From a virus: DNA of 20,699 bases. A program made the translations under genes and the position numbers. The notes beneath the pieces were generated by a model that was given only the letters and a program-made list of their open reading frames with translations, was not told where the DNA came from and searched no databases. Shown piece by piece: positions 1 through 10,000 of the stretch. The stretch spans positions 1-20,699 of the IMG/VR virus record IMGVR_UViG_3300021961_000781. The stretch is one strand, 5' to 3'. The number at the start of each line of letters is the position of its first letter. Positions within the stretch are counted from its first letter, which is position 1.

Positions 1-2
1 GC

Positions 3-530
3 GACATGGACATGGATATGGACATGGAAGCCGGCGAAGGTGAAGAAGTATCTGTAGAAAAAGACGAACTTGGCGATATTAAAGACAAGTTAGAAGATTT
101 AATGGCTGAATTTGAGTCATTAATGGGTGGCGATTCATCCGGTGAAGAAGTTGTAGCCGGTGAAGAAGATGCAGAAGAAGTTGTTGCCGAAGCCGTAAAC
201 TTAAAGCAAGTAGGCGGCAAGACATACAACACTTACGGCAAAATGGGTGATGACGGCGCAGACAAGAAAAGCCCAGTACCTGCAAACTCAGGTGCTAAAG
301 GAATGGACAGCAAGCCTGTAAAATTCTCAGGCGATAGTGAGTCTGTACCAACTGGTCCAAAAGGCCCAAGCAATGCATACGCAAAGGGCGAAAAAGATCT
401 ACCAGGAGCAAACAATTTTAAGAATGTTCCAGGAAAAGATAATTTTAAAGAAAAGGGCGAATCAGCACCTAAGCCAGTAACATCACAGGCATCAGGCGTT
501 AATAACAAGAGCCCAGTGGCTAAAGGCTAA
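3..530 (+). CDS. Acidic prohead-core-type protein, 5' end cut off by the window (candidate gp67/gp68 analogue)
   Basis: The reading frame is already open at the window edge. The first visible ATGs (6, 12, 18, 24) form an Asp-Met run with no ribosome binding site in view, so they are probably internal and the true start lies upstream. The visible 176 codons have an acidic first part (Glu/Asp-rich, roughly residues 8-65, with a short predicted helix around DIKDKLEDLMAEFESLM). A basic, Lys/Gly/Pro/Asn-rich low-complexity tail follows and ends in SPVAKG. Two consecutive TAA codons end the frame at 528-533. In T4 the genes directly before 21 encode the small prohead core proteins gp67 and gp68, so position and acidity suggest a core or internal head protein. 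I recognise no specific family motif, so the assignment rests on synteny. An unrelated acidic structural protein is possible. Confidence 0.5.
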   Translation, partial: DMDMDMDMEAGEGEEVSVEKDELGDIKDKLEDLMAEFESLMGGDSSGEEVVAGEEDAEEVVAEAVNLKQVGGKTYNTYGKMGDDGADKKSPVPANSGAKGMDSKPVKFSGDSESVPTGPKGPSNAYAKGEKDLPGANNFKNVPGKDNFKEKGESAPKPVTSQASGVNNKSPVAKG

Positions 531-550
531 TAAGGGCAACCTGGAGAACA

Positions 551-1192
551 ATGGCTTTGTATCTAAGGGAACATTTAACGTTTGATAGAGCAAACATGAT
601 CGTTGAATCTGTTAACGAACAGGGCAGCGAATTAAAGACTCTCTATATGAAGGGTATCTTTATTCAGGGCGGGGTAAAGAACGCAAATGAGCGTGTTTAT
701 CCCGTATCTGAAATTGAAACAGCAGTCAATACGTTAAACAAACAAATTCAAGAAGGTTACAGTGTATTAGGTGAAGTAGATCACCCAGATGACCTTAAGA
801 TTAATCTAGACCGTGTAAGCCATATGATCACAAGCATGTGGATGGATGGCGCGAACGGTTTCGGTAAACTAAAGATTCTACCAACTCCAATGGGTCAATT
901 AGTAAAAACAATGTTGGAGAGTGGTGTAAAACTAGGCGTTTCAAGTCGTGGATCAGGTAATGTAAGCGACATGGACGGCAAGGTAAGTGATTTTGAAATA
1001 ATCACTGTTGATATCGTTGCACAACCAAGTGCCCCTAACGCATATCCTAAAGCAATATACGAAAGCCTCATGAATATGAAGCATGGTCATAAAGTTTTAG
1101 AAATCGCTAGGGACGCAAGGGGCAACAAAAAGGTACAAAATTACTTGGGAGAGGAAGTAAAACGCCTCATCAAGGAATTGAAAATCAAATAA
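551..1192 (+). CDS. 21: Prohead core protease gp21
   Basis: This 213-aa protein matches the T4 gp21 prohead protease, a serine protease with a herpesvirus-assemblin-like fold. During head maturation it degrades the scaffold and trims the capsid protein, usually after (L/I)-x-E. Visible landmarks are KGIFIQGGVKNANERVYP (about residues 34-51), the GEVDHP motif carrying the candidate catalytic His78, GVSSRGSG carrying the candidate nucleophile Ser131 or Ser132, and VDIVAQPSAPNAYP (about 153-166), which is typical of the family. The length is close to that of T4 gp21. The start is supported by GGAGA at 543-547 just before ATG. The next gene, gp22, begins 14 nt after its stop, as expected of a co-transcribed head cassette. 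Catalytic residues are assigned by motif position, not by alignment. Confidence 0.93.
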   Translation: MALYLREHLTFDRANMIVESVNEQGSELKTLYMKGIFIQGGVKNANERVYPVSEIETAVNTLNKQIQEGYSVLGEVDHPDDLKINLDRVSHMITSMWMDGANGFGKLKILPTPMGQLVKTMLESGVKLGVSSRGSGNVSDMDGKVSDFEIITVDIVAQPSAPNAYPKAIYESLMNMKHGHKVLEIARDARGNKKVQNYLGEEVKRLIKELKIK

Positions 1193-1206
1193 TAGGGGAT
1201 AAAAGC

Positions 1207-2319
1207 ATGTTAGATGCTATCAAACCATTACTAGAAAGTGGTCTAATCAATGAAGATGTCTCAAACGAAATTTCAAAAGTTTGGGAAGGTAAGTTGACAG
1301 AAGCCCGCGATCAAGTACGTGCAGAACTACGTGAAGAATTTGCACAACGTTACGAACATGATCGTACTGTTATGGTAGAAGCCCTAGATAAGATGATGAC
1401 CGAAAGTCTTTCAACTGAAATTGCAGAATTTCATGAAGAAAGAAAGGCATTCAATGAAGATAGAGTTAAAGCCAAAGTACAATTACAAGAACAAGCAAGT
1501 AAATTTAATAATTTCCTTGTTACAAAACTAGCAGAAGAAATTCGTGAGTTGCGTAATGATCGTAAGGTGTACATGGAAAATCAACAAAAGCTAGAAAAGT
1601 TTGTAGTTCACGCTCTTGCAAAAGAGATCAAAGAATTTACACAAGACAAGCAAGCAGTTGTTGAGGCTCGTGTCAAGTTGGTTGCTGAAGGTCGTGAAAA
1701 ACTTGAAGCATTAAAACAAAAGTTTATTGCTGAAAGTGCAAGCCGTGTAAAAACTGCAATTGCATCACATCTTACAGGGGAACTATCACAATTGAAGGAA
1801 GATATAAAAGCAGCCCGTGAAAATAACTTTGGACGCAAATTGTTTGAAGCATTTGCTAGTGAGTATTCAGTAACTTATCTAAACGATAAGGCTGAAGCCC
1901 GCAAGTTAATGCAAGCAATTGCAGAAAAAGAAAAGGCATTGGCTGAAACGGCAAAAGTTGCACAGCAGGCTGTAGCACTAGCCGAATCAAAAGATCGTGA
2001 AGTCCGCATTATTAAGGAATCAACTCAGCGTGAAAAGGAAATGGATAAACTTCTATCTCCTTTAAACAAAGAAAAAGCCGAAATAATGAAGGCTTTACTA
2101 GAAAGCGTCCAAACACCAAAATTGCAGGCCGCTTTTGATAAGTATTTACCAGCAGTTCTAAACACAGCAGGTTCAAAGGCTGGCGCTAAAACAGCCCTAA
2201 CTGAAAGTGTAATTAAAGAAGTGACTGGTGATAAAGAAACTGCCAAAAAAGAAGTTGAGAAAGATCCAGTTGTTGAAAACAACTTGATTGATTTCAAGCG
2301 TCTGGCAGGGCTTAAGTAA
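1207..2319 (+). CDS. 22: Prohead core scaffold protein gp22
   Basis: This 370-aa, highly charged and almost entirely helical protein matches the T4-like gp22 scaffold, the main internal core on which the gp23 shell assembles and which gp21 later destroys. The N-terminal MLDAIKPLLESGLINEDV, the segment REEFAQRYEHDRTVMVEA (about 42-59) and the C-terminal IDFKRLAGLK look like conserved gp22 features. A long coiled coil spans about residues 25-300 and contains repeated blocks (TEIAEFHEERKAF near 70, EEIRELRNDRKVY near 110, KEIKEFTQDKQAV near 139). Several (L/I)-x-E sites suit cleavage by gp21, for example LREE, LAEE, IKES and LLES. The protein is longer than T4 gp22 (about 269 aa). AGGGGA at 1194-1199, 7 nt before ATG, supports the start. 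Confidence 0.9.
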   Translation: MLDAIKPLLESGLINEDVSNEISKVWEGKLTEARDQVRAELREEFAQRYEHDRTVMVEALDKMMTESLSTEIAEFHEERKAFNEDRVKAKVQLQEQASKFNNFLVTKLAEEIRELRNDRKVYMENQQKLEKFVVHALAKEIKEFTQDKQAVVEARVKLVAEGREKLEALKQKFIAESASRVKTAIASHLTGELSQLKEDIKAARENNFGRKLFEAFASEYSVTYLNDKAEARKLMQAIAEKEKALAETAKVAQQAVALAESKDREVRIIKESTQREKEMDKLLSPLNKEKAEIMKALLESVQTPKLQAAFDKYLPAVLNTAGSKAGAKTALTESVIKEVTGDKETAKKEVEKDPVVENNLIDFKRLAGLK

Positions 2320-2328
2320 GACATAATT

Positions 2329-2334
2329 AGGAGA
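2329..2334 (+). promoter_or_regulatory. Ribosome binding site that decides the gp23 start
   Basis: AGGAGA is the only good Shine-Dalgarno sequence between gp22 and gp23. Its spacing is 2 nt to the upstream ATG (2337) and 8 nt to the in-frame ATG at 2343, which favours the second. Confidence 0.7.
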
Positions 2335-2342
2335 TAATGAAA

Positions 2343-3539
2343 ATGTCAAAAGTACTCTTAGAAAGCCGTTGGGACGAGACCAAGGAAGCCCTACTAGAAG
2401 GCTTGAAAGGAACTCGCCGCTCAACAATGGGTGTTGTATTAGAAAACACTCGCAAGTCATTATTGTCAGAAAGCACAGCAGGTACAACTACTGCAGGTAA
2501 TATCGCAACACTAAATCGCGTTATTCTTCCAGTAATCCGTCGTGTTATGCCAACTGTCATCGCTAACGAACTAGTTGGCGTTCAACCAATGACTGGTCCA
2601 GTTGGTCAAATTCACACACTACGTGTTCGTTATGCCAACTCATTAACTGATAACTCAGCAGCAGCAACTAGCGTAACTGCTGGTGAAGAAGCATTGAGCC
2701 CATTCAAAATTGCTCAGGCTTACTCACGCACAACTCTAGCTGCTACATCAACTAACTACTACACTGGTGCTGACACAGCATCACTAGAAGGTAATGGTGG
2801 TAAGCAGATCAGCGTGCAGATTCTACGTCAGGCTGTTGAAGCCAAGTCACGTAAGTTGCAAGCACGTTGGACATTTGAAGCAGCACAAGATGCACAGTCA
2901 CAACACGGTATTGACGTTGAAGCAGAAATCATGGCAGCACTTGCCCAAGAAATTACTGCTGAAATCGATCAAGAAATCTTGTTGTCACTACGTACTCTTG
3001 CTTCAACTGAGTTCACATACAACCAAGCAACTGTATCAGGTACAGCAACATACGTTGGTGACGAACATGCTGCATTAGCAGTTCTAATCAATCGCGTTGC
3101 AAACTTGATTGCACAGCGCACTCGTCGTGGTGCAGGTAACTGGGCTGTTGTTTCATCAGCTTCGTTAACTGTTCTACAATCAGCAACAACTTCAGCATTC
3201 GCAAGAACAACTGAAGGCACATTTGAAGCACCAACTAACACTAAGTTCGTTGGTACATTGAACGGTGCAATGCGCGTATTCGTTGACTCATATGCCCCAG
3301 ATACACAGGCTGTTCTAGTCGGTTATAAGGGTTCAAGTGAGACTGACGCAGCAGCATTCTACTGCCCATATATTCCATTAATGAGCAGTGGCGTTGTTCT
3401 AGATCCATCAACATTCGAACCAGTCGTGTCATTCATGACACGTTATGGCTATATCGAATTAACTAACACTGCAAGCAGCTTCGGCAACGCAGCAGACTAC
3501 GTTGGTGAGATCGCTGTACAGAATTTGACTTTCCAATAA
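2343..3539 (+). CDS. 23: Major capsid protein gp23 (precursor)
   Basis: This is the T4-like major head protein, with an HK97 fold, which forms the hexameric shell. Recognisable segments are IRRVMPTVIANELVGVQPMT (about 65-85), RQAVEAKSRKLQARWTFEAA, the capsid YKG-type motif in VGYKGSSETDA, and the C-terminal PSTFEPVVSFMTRYGY. The precursor is about 398 aa, clearly shorter than T4 gp23 (521 aa), which suggests that inserted domains are absent or reduced. A likely gp21 cleavage site is LSE|STAGTTTAG near residue 43, which would remove a short helical propeptide. Two ATGs compete. The one at 2337 lies only 2 nt after AGGAGA (2329-2334), whereas 2343 lies 8 nt after it and gives MSKVLLESRW, so 2343 is preferred. 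A terminator follows the stop directly. Confidence 0.96.
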   Translation: MSKVLLESRWDETKEALLEGLKGTRRSTMGVVLENTRKSLLSESTAGTTTAGNIATLNRVILPVIRRVMPTVIANELVGVQPMTGPVGQIHTLRVRYANSLTDNSAAATSVTAGEEALSPFKIAQAYSRTTLAATSTNYYTGADTASLEGNGGKQISVQILRQAVEAKSRKLQARWTFEAAQDAQSQHGIDVEAEIMAALAQEITAEIDQEILLSLRTLASTEFTYNQATVSGTATYVGDEHAALAVLINRVANLIAQRTRRGAGNWAVVSSASLTVLQSATTSAFARTTEGTFEAPTNTKFVGTLNGAMRVFVDSYAPDTQAVLVGYKGSSETDAAAFYCPYIPLMSSGVVLDPSTFEPVVSFMTRYGYIELTNTASSFGNAADYVGEIAVQNLTFQ

Positions 3540-3566
3540 TAGTTGGATTGATCAGTTCAAAAGATT

Positions 3567-3592
3567 GGGCGCTTTATGCGCCCTTTCTTTTT
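3567..3592 (+). terminator. Rho-independent terminator after gp23, possibly bidirectional
   Basis: GGGCGC (3567-3572) pairs with GCGCCC (3578-3583) around a TTTAT loop and is followed by the T-rich run TTTCTTTTT (3584-3592). It lies 27 nt after the gp23 stop and would end transcription of the head cassette. The opposite strand also has a short T-rich stretch after the stem (complement of the A-rich bases at 3559-3563), so it may also stop the convergent minus-strand gene, whose stop codon overlaps the T run. Confidence 0.88.
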
Positions 3593-3965
3593 ATGATATA
3601 GAAATGTCAGCGTCTACGGTTATATTCATAACAGACTTACGACCCTTCTTTAATCGTTTTTGATATAGTCTGCTACAGTTGGCACATAATGTTTTTAGAT
3701 TGCTTTCACGGTTATTCTTTTTGTTTCCGTCTTTAAACACAACATCAATTTGGCATTTGTCTTGCGCTTTAAATCCACAAAACTCACATTTCATTTGACG
3801 GTGTTGTAGATATTTGTGCTTCTCACTATACAATATTTTACTACAATCAACGCAATATTTGTGCCATTTTTTAAAACCTAACTTGCTAATGCCGTTTGGT
3901 TTAGCAGGAACTATCTTGCAACTTAAACAAAGAGGTCTTGATTTTTGCTTAGTAAGCATAAACAT
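3591..3965 (-). CDS. Small HNH-like double zinc-ribbon protein, catalytic histidine not apparent
   Basis: This 124-aa basic protein has two cysteine-rich halves. CLSC (13-16) with CVDC (38-41) could form one zinc ribbon. CEFC (60-63) with CANC (94-97) frames an HNH-type core reading QIDVVFKDGNKKNN and SNLKTLC. In active HNH nucleases such as those of group I introns, the stretch after the Asp-Val contains the general-base His, and the last CxxC is usually followed by His. Here those positions are Val/Phe and Ser. The spacing and the DGN...NL...LCxxC frame still place it in the HNH-like family common in T4-type cyanophages. It may be an inactive nuclease, a nuclease with altered catalysis, or a DNA- or RNA-binding zinc protein. 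It lies alone on the minus strand. ATGs at 3965 and 3959 (reverse) are both possible, and neither has a good Shine-Dalgarno sequence. Confidence 0.8.
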   Translation of the reverse strand: MFMLTKQKSRPLCLSCKIVPAKPNGISKLGFKKWHKYCVDCSKILYSEKHKYLQHRQMKCEFCGFKAQDKCQIDVVFKDGNKKNNRESNLKTLCANCSRLYQKRLKKGRKSVMNITVDADISIS

Positions 3966-3968
3966 ATT

Positions 3969-4000
3969 TAGAAAAAAGTTCTTGTTTGATCTTTTTTCTA
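3969..4000 (-). promoter_or_regulatory. Perfect 10-bp inverted repeat abutting the HNH-like gene start
   Basis: TAGAAAAAAG (3969-3978) and CTTTTTTCTA (3991-4000) are perfect reverse complements separated by 12 nt. In a minus-strand transcript the hairpin would end 3 nt before the ATG at 3965 and would cover the whole region where a ribosome binding site should be. This suggests translational control, but the stem is A/U-rich and of modest stability. Whether it acts in vivo is inference. Confidence 0.4.
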
Positions 4001-4021
4001 TACCTTTATTAAAAATAATTT

Positions 4022-4029
4022 GATAAATA
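4022..4029 (+). promoter_or_regulatory. T4-type late promoter box upstream of fibre gene 1
   Basis: GATAAATA matches the T4 late promoter -10 box TATAAATA at 7 of 8 positions. It sits 22 nt before the ATG at 4052 and follows a very A/T-rich stretch. T4 late promoters need only this box, recognised by the phage sigma factor gp55, and no -35 element. The Shine-Dalgarno sequence AGAGGA at 4037-4042 lies between it and the gene. The same box occurs before the second fibre gene. Confidence 0.65.
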
Positions 4030-4051
4030 TTAGATTAGAGGACTTGTTTAG

Positions 4052-7000
4052 ATGTCAACTTCCGATCCTTTTAACTCGCCTGGTGGATTTAGTGTAGGCA
4101 TACCGCCAGAATTAGTTATTAATGCAAACGGTAATATTGTTACTAATGTTAATGCACCTAGCAGTAACATCACCGCCAATAGAATATTTGCCAACTCTTA
4201 CCTATATGCTAATGGAGATCCATTAAGCATCGGCGCCAGCGGAAGTAACACACAAGTTCAATATAATAATAATGGATTATTGGGCGCAAGTTCAGCATTT
4301 ACATTCAATAGTTCAACAAGCCTTTTAACAGTATCTAAATTACAAGTAGGTTCAAGTGCTAATTTAGGTAACGTAGCAAACGTAATTATTTTAGGCGGTA
4401 TTAACGGATACTTCTTACAAACAGACGGCGCGGGTAATCTAACCTGGGCCCCTGCAGGTAACGGCGGCAGCGGTGGAAACGGCAGTCCTGGTGGTAGCAA
4501 CACGCAAGTTCAATATAATAATGCAGGAAATTTTGCAGGTGATGCGGGATTTACATATAACCAAGTTACTAACTTATTAACTACCGGTAACCTAAATACA
4601 AGCAATATCACAGCAAATTATATTGTAACTAATTGGGATGTTACTGCTAATGTTGTACTAGCAAACTACCTACACGGTGATGGTTCAAATATCTCAAATG
4701 TTGAGGCAGCAACTGCTGCTGTAGCAAATAGTGTTGCCGGCGCAAATGTTACCGGTCAAGTTAATTTTGCAGCAGTAGCAAATAGCGTAGCAGGTGCTAA
4801 TGTTACAGGTCAGGTTGGGTTTGCTAACGTTGCTAATAATGTTGCAGGTGCAAACGTAAGTGGGCAAGTAGCAAACGCATTGGTAGCCGGTACTGTCTAT
4901 ACAAGTACTCAACCAAATATTACTAGTGTAGGTAACTTAACAAGTTTAACAGTTGTTGGAAATACAACATTAGGTAATCAAGTTATATCAAATTACTTCA
5001 TTGGTAATTTGTTTGGCTTAGCTAATTTAGCACGTAATGTTACATTACCTGCACAACCAAATATTACCAGTCTCGGCACACTAACTTCACTTACTGTAAG
5101 TGGCAACACTACATTAGGTAATAGCACAACTGGTAACTATTTTATAGGTAATTTATATGGTGTTGCAAACAATGCATTAATTGCCAACGTAGCAACTTTT
5201 GCCAATACAGCAAATGTTTCTAACTCGGCTGCTGTTGCAAATTATGCAAATTATACCAACTGGACTGAAACTGCAAACATAGCCAACACTGCTAATAGCG
5301 TAGCCGGATCAAATGTTGTAGGTCAAGTAGCAAACGCATTAGTAGCCGGCACTGTATACACAGCAGCACAACCAAACATTACAAGTTTAGGCACATTAAC
5401 TTCATTAACTGTTGGAAGTAATATCACATCAGGTAATGTTTATGCAAATAGTGGAACAGTAAGAGCAAATATATTAATTGGTACTTTAGGAGTTATTTCT
5501 GCTAACCAACCAAATATTACTAATGTCGGTACTCTTAATTCATTAAATGTAGCAGGTAATATTACATCTGGCAATGTTAACGCAGGTAATTTATTAACAG
5601 CAAACTTTGTAGCCGGCACATTAACAAGCAGTTCACAGCCAAACATTAATTATGTTGGTAATTTAGCCTCATTAAATGTAAACTCAAACGTACCGGGCGG
5701 GAACGGTAACATATCATTTACAGGAAGTTTATCAGGCACAGGTGTAGGAAGTAATATAACTATTACCGGTAATGTAAATGCGGGTAATTTTGTACAGGCA
5801 AATTTATTGATTGGTAATATTACAACTTCATCACAACCTAATATCACAACTTTAGGTAATTTAACAGCACTCACAGTTACAGGATTAACTAATTTAGGTA
5901 ATGTTAGTAACATTACTATAACAGGTGGCAATAATGGTTATGTGCTAGCAACTGACGGCACCGGTAACTTAAGTTGGATTGCTCAAAGTAATGGTGGAGG
6001 TAATGGTACACCGGGCGGCAGCAATACACAAATACAATATAATGATAATGGATTGTTTGCAGGTAGTGCAAGTTTTACATATAACGATAATACTAAAACT
6101 TTAAGCGTTGGCGGTAGCGGTAATTTCTTAACTAATGTCACCGCATCTACTTTTAAATCAACTGTTGCTACTGGCACTGCTCCATTTATAGTTGACTCAA
6201 CTACTCCAGTTGCAAATTTAGGAGTAGCAACAGCAGGCACAGTTAGAACAAACGCACAACCAAACATTACTAGTGTCGGCACATTAACTACATTAGTAGT
6301 AAGTGGTAATGCTAGTGCTGGAAATATTAGCGCAGGCAATACATTAACAGCAAATTACATTGCAGGAACATTAACAACAGCAAGTCAACCAAATGTAACA
6401 AGTTTAGGTACATTAACAGGTTTAGATATAAATGGCACATTAACTGCTGTTAATATTACAGCAAATACCGGCGTCATAAGCGGCAATGGTAATGGATTAA
6501 CTAATGTTCCAGGCTCCAATGTAACTGGAGTTGTAGCAAATGCAAATTATTCAGCATATGCAGGTAATGCAACTTCCGCAACATCGGCAATATCTGCAAC
6601 AACAGCAGGTACCGTTACAACTAACGCACAACCAAACATTAATAGTGTCGGCACATTAACTAATTTAAATGTTACAGGCAATGTACTTGCTGGTAATTTA
6701 AATGCAAACAATGTTGTTCTTTCAAGTAATGGTGCATTTTTTGGTAATGCTGCCGGATTAGATAAAATCAATGCAAGTAACATTACAACAGGTACATTAT
6801 CAAACGCAAGATTAAGTGGCTCATATAATATTTCTGTTACAGCAGCCAACACAGCATCCGCAGTGACAACAAATGCTCAACCAAATATTACAAGTGTAGG
6901 CACATTAACCGGTTTAAGTGTAAACGGCACACTAACTGCTGTAAACATTACATCAAATACAGGTGTCTTTACTGGTAACGCAAACGGTTTAACAAACATA

Positions 7001-10000
7001 CCAGCTGGTAATATTGTTGGCACAGTAGCAAATGCAAATTACGCAGCAAATGCAGGAACCGCAACAAATGCAACAACTGCAACATCTGCAACAACAGCAG
7101 GCACAGTAACATCAAATGCACAGCCAAATATTACAAGTCTCGGTACACTTACACATATAAATGTAACAGGCAACGTCCTTGCCGGTAACTTAAATGCTAA
7201 TAACGTTGTAACATCAAGCAACGGCGCATTTTACGGTAACGGCGTTGGTATTACAAATATAAACGCATCAAACATTACTAGCGGAATTATTTCTAGCGCA
7301 AGATTAGCAGGACCTTATAACATTACTGTATTAGAAGCAAACGTAGCAAATACGGTAATTGATAGTTATCAACCAAACATTACAAGTTTAGGTACATTAA
7401 GTTCATTAGCAGTTACTGGCACAGCAAATTTAGGTAGTGTGACAAATGTAAAAATTACTGGCGGCACTAATGGCTACGTATTACAAACTGATGGCACCGG
7501 TAACTTAAGTTGGACAGCACAAACAGGTGGTAACGGTAACGGCACTCCCGGTGGCGCAACAACACAAATACAATATAACCAAGACGGCAGTTTTGCAGGT
7601 AGTTCAAAATTAAGTTGGAATAATACTTCAAATTATCTATACGTTGGTGGTAATGCAACAATTACAGGTTATGTTAACGTTACTGTTCTTACCTCAAATG
7701 TAAGTACAGGCACAGCACCATTTATTGTCAATTCAACAACTCCGGTTGCTAACTTAGCAGTAGAAACTGCTGGTACAGTACGCAATGCAGCACAGCCAAA
7801 TATTACAAGTGTAGGCACTTTAGGTAATCTAAATGTTGCTGGTAATATAGTAACTAATAATTTTACAGCAAATAATACATTTACAACAAATGGAAATTTA
7901 GTAACACCATTAAACGTGTTTGCTAATAACGGTATTGTAAAAGGCAATTTACTAACAGGTACATTGACAACAGGTGCACAACCAAATATTACTCAAGTTG
8001 GTACTTTAGTAAATCTATCTGTAACAGGTAATGTAGTTGCTGGTAATGTTAATGCAGGTAACTTATTAACCGCAAACTTTATTTCAGGCACACTTACAAC
8101 TAACGCTCAGGCTAATATAAACTATTTAGGTAATATTGGATGGTTAAACGTAGATACTGCTATACCAAATTCTAATGGAAATATAACATTCAATGGTAGT
8201 ATAAGTGGTATAGGTGTAGGTAGTAATATCAATATTACTGGTAACTTAAATGCGGCTAATTTCGTAGCAGCAGAAAATCTAATAGGTTTATTAACAACAT
8301 CAGCACAACCAAATATTACAAGTTTAGGCGTATTGACAGGTCTACAAGTATCAGGTGTTGCAAATTTAGGTAATGTTGCAAATATAAAAATTACAGGCGG
8401 TACTAACGGATATGTATTAAGTACTGATGGCACAGGTAATTTAAATTGGATTGCTCAAAGTAATGGTGGCGGCGGTAACGGCGTGCCCGGAGGCAGCAAC
8501 ACACAAATTCAATTTAATAACAATGGTAATTTTGGTGGTAGCCCGCAACTAACATTTAACGATGTATCAAATCAACTAACATTAGTAGGTAATGCAAATA
8601 TTACAGGCGTAACAACAGCAAATAGATTTACATCTGTTGTTGCTACAGGAACGGCACCATTTATTGTCAATTCAACAACACCTGTAGCAAACTTAGCAGT
8701 TGAAACAGCCGCTACAGTACGCAATGGCAGTCAACCAAATATTACAAGTGTCGGTACATTAACTTCATTAACTGTTAATGGTAATGCTACTGTTTCAAAC
8801 TTAACTGTTGATAACAACTTTACAACTACAGGTAATATAATTACCAATGCTAACATTTATGCTAATGCAGGAACTATTAAAGGTAATTTACTAAGTGGTA
8901 CATTAACTACAGGTGCGCAACCAAATATTACAACTGTTGGAAATTTAATATCTTTAACAGTAATTGGTAATCTTAGTGCAGCAAATGTCTCTGGTGGTAA
9001 TTTAGTACAGGCTAATTTCTTATCAGGTACATTGACTACTAATGCACAACCGAATATTAATCAAATAGGAACAATTGGTTACCTAAATGTTGATACAAGT
9101 GTTGCTAATAGTAATGGCAATATTAGATTTAATGGTAGTATTATTGGTAATGGCGCAGCCAGTAACATAACTATAACCGGCAATTTAAATGCAGGAAATT
9201 ATGTTCAGGCTGCATTACTAATAGGTTCATTAACTACAAGCAGTCAACCAAATATTACAACTTTAGGCAACTTAACTTCACTAACTGTATTAGGTAATAC
9301 AGATTTAGGTCAAGTATCTAACATTAAAATTACTGGCGGTACTAGCGGTTATGTGTTAAGCACAGACGGCACAGGTAATTTAAATTGGATTGCTCAAAGT
9401 AATGGCGGGGGTAATACTAATCCCGGTGGCCCAAATAATAGTATTCAATTTAATGACGGCGGTGTACTTGGTGGCGTTAGTGGATTTAATTTCAATAAAT
9501 CATCAAATACATTATCATTAGCAGGCAATGCTAATATTACTGGCATGGTTAATGCTCAGGCATTTAAATCAAATGTTACAACTGGCAGTCCCCCATTAAT
9601 AGTAAATTCAACTACTACTGTAGCAAACTTAACTGCTGAAACAGCAGAAACAGTAAGAAATAGTAGTCAGCCAAATATCACAAGTGTCGGTACATTAACA
9701 TCATTGCAAGTTTCAGGCAATGCAAATGTTGCAGGAACATTTACTGCTGGAAATATTACAACAATAGGTACTATAGGTACTACTGGATTAAATGTAACAG
9801 GCACTGCAATATTAACTGGTAACACAACTTTAGGAAACACAATAGTATCTACTGGTACAAAACTAACAGTATCAGGTGGTCTAAATGCTAATAATTCTGG
9901 TAATGTGTCACTAGGTAATATATCAAACGTACATATATTTGGTGGTATAAACGGTTACTATTTACAAACAGACGGTGCAGGCAATCTAACATGGGCACCG

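Noticed and set aside
6-26. ATG at position 6 as the start of the first gene
   Set aside because: The frame is open to the window edge, no ribosome binding site is visible, and the ATGs form an internal Met-Asp run.
2794-3078. A 94-codon + strand frame inside gp23
   Set aside because: It is out of frame with the strongly conserved gp23 and has no recognisable motif or ribosome binding site.
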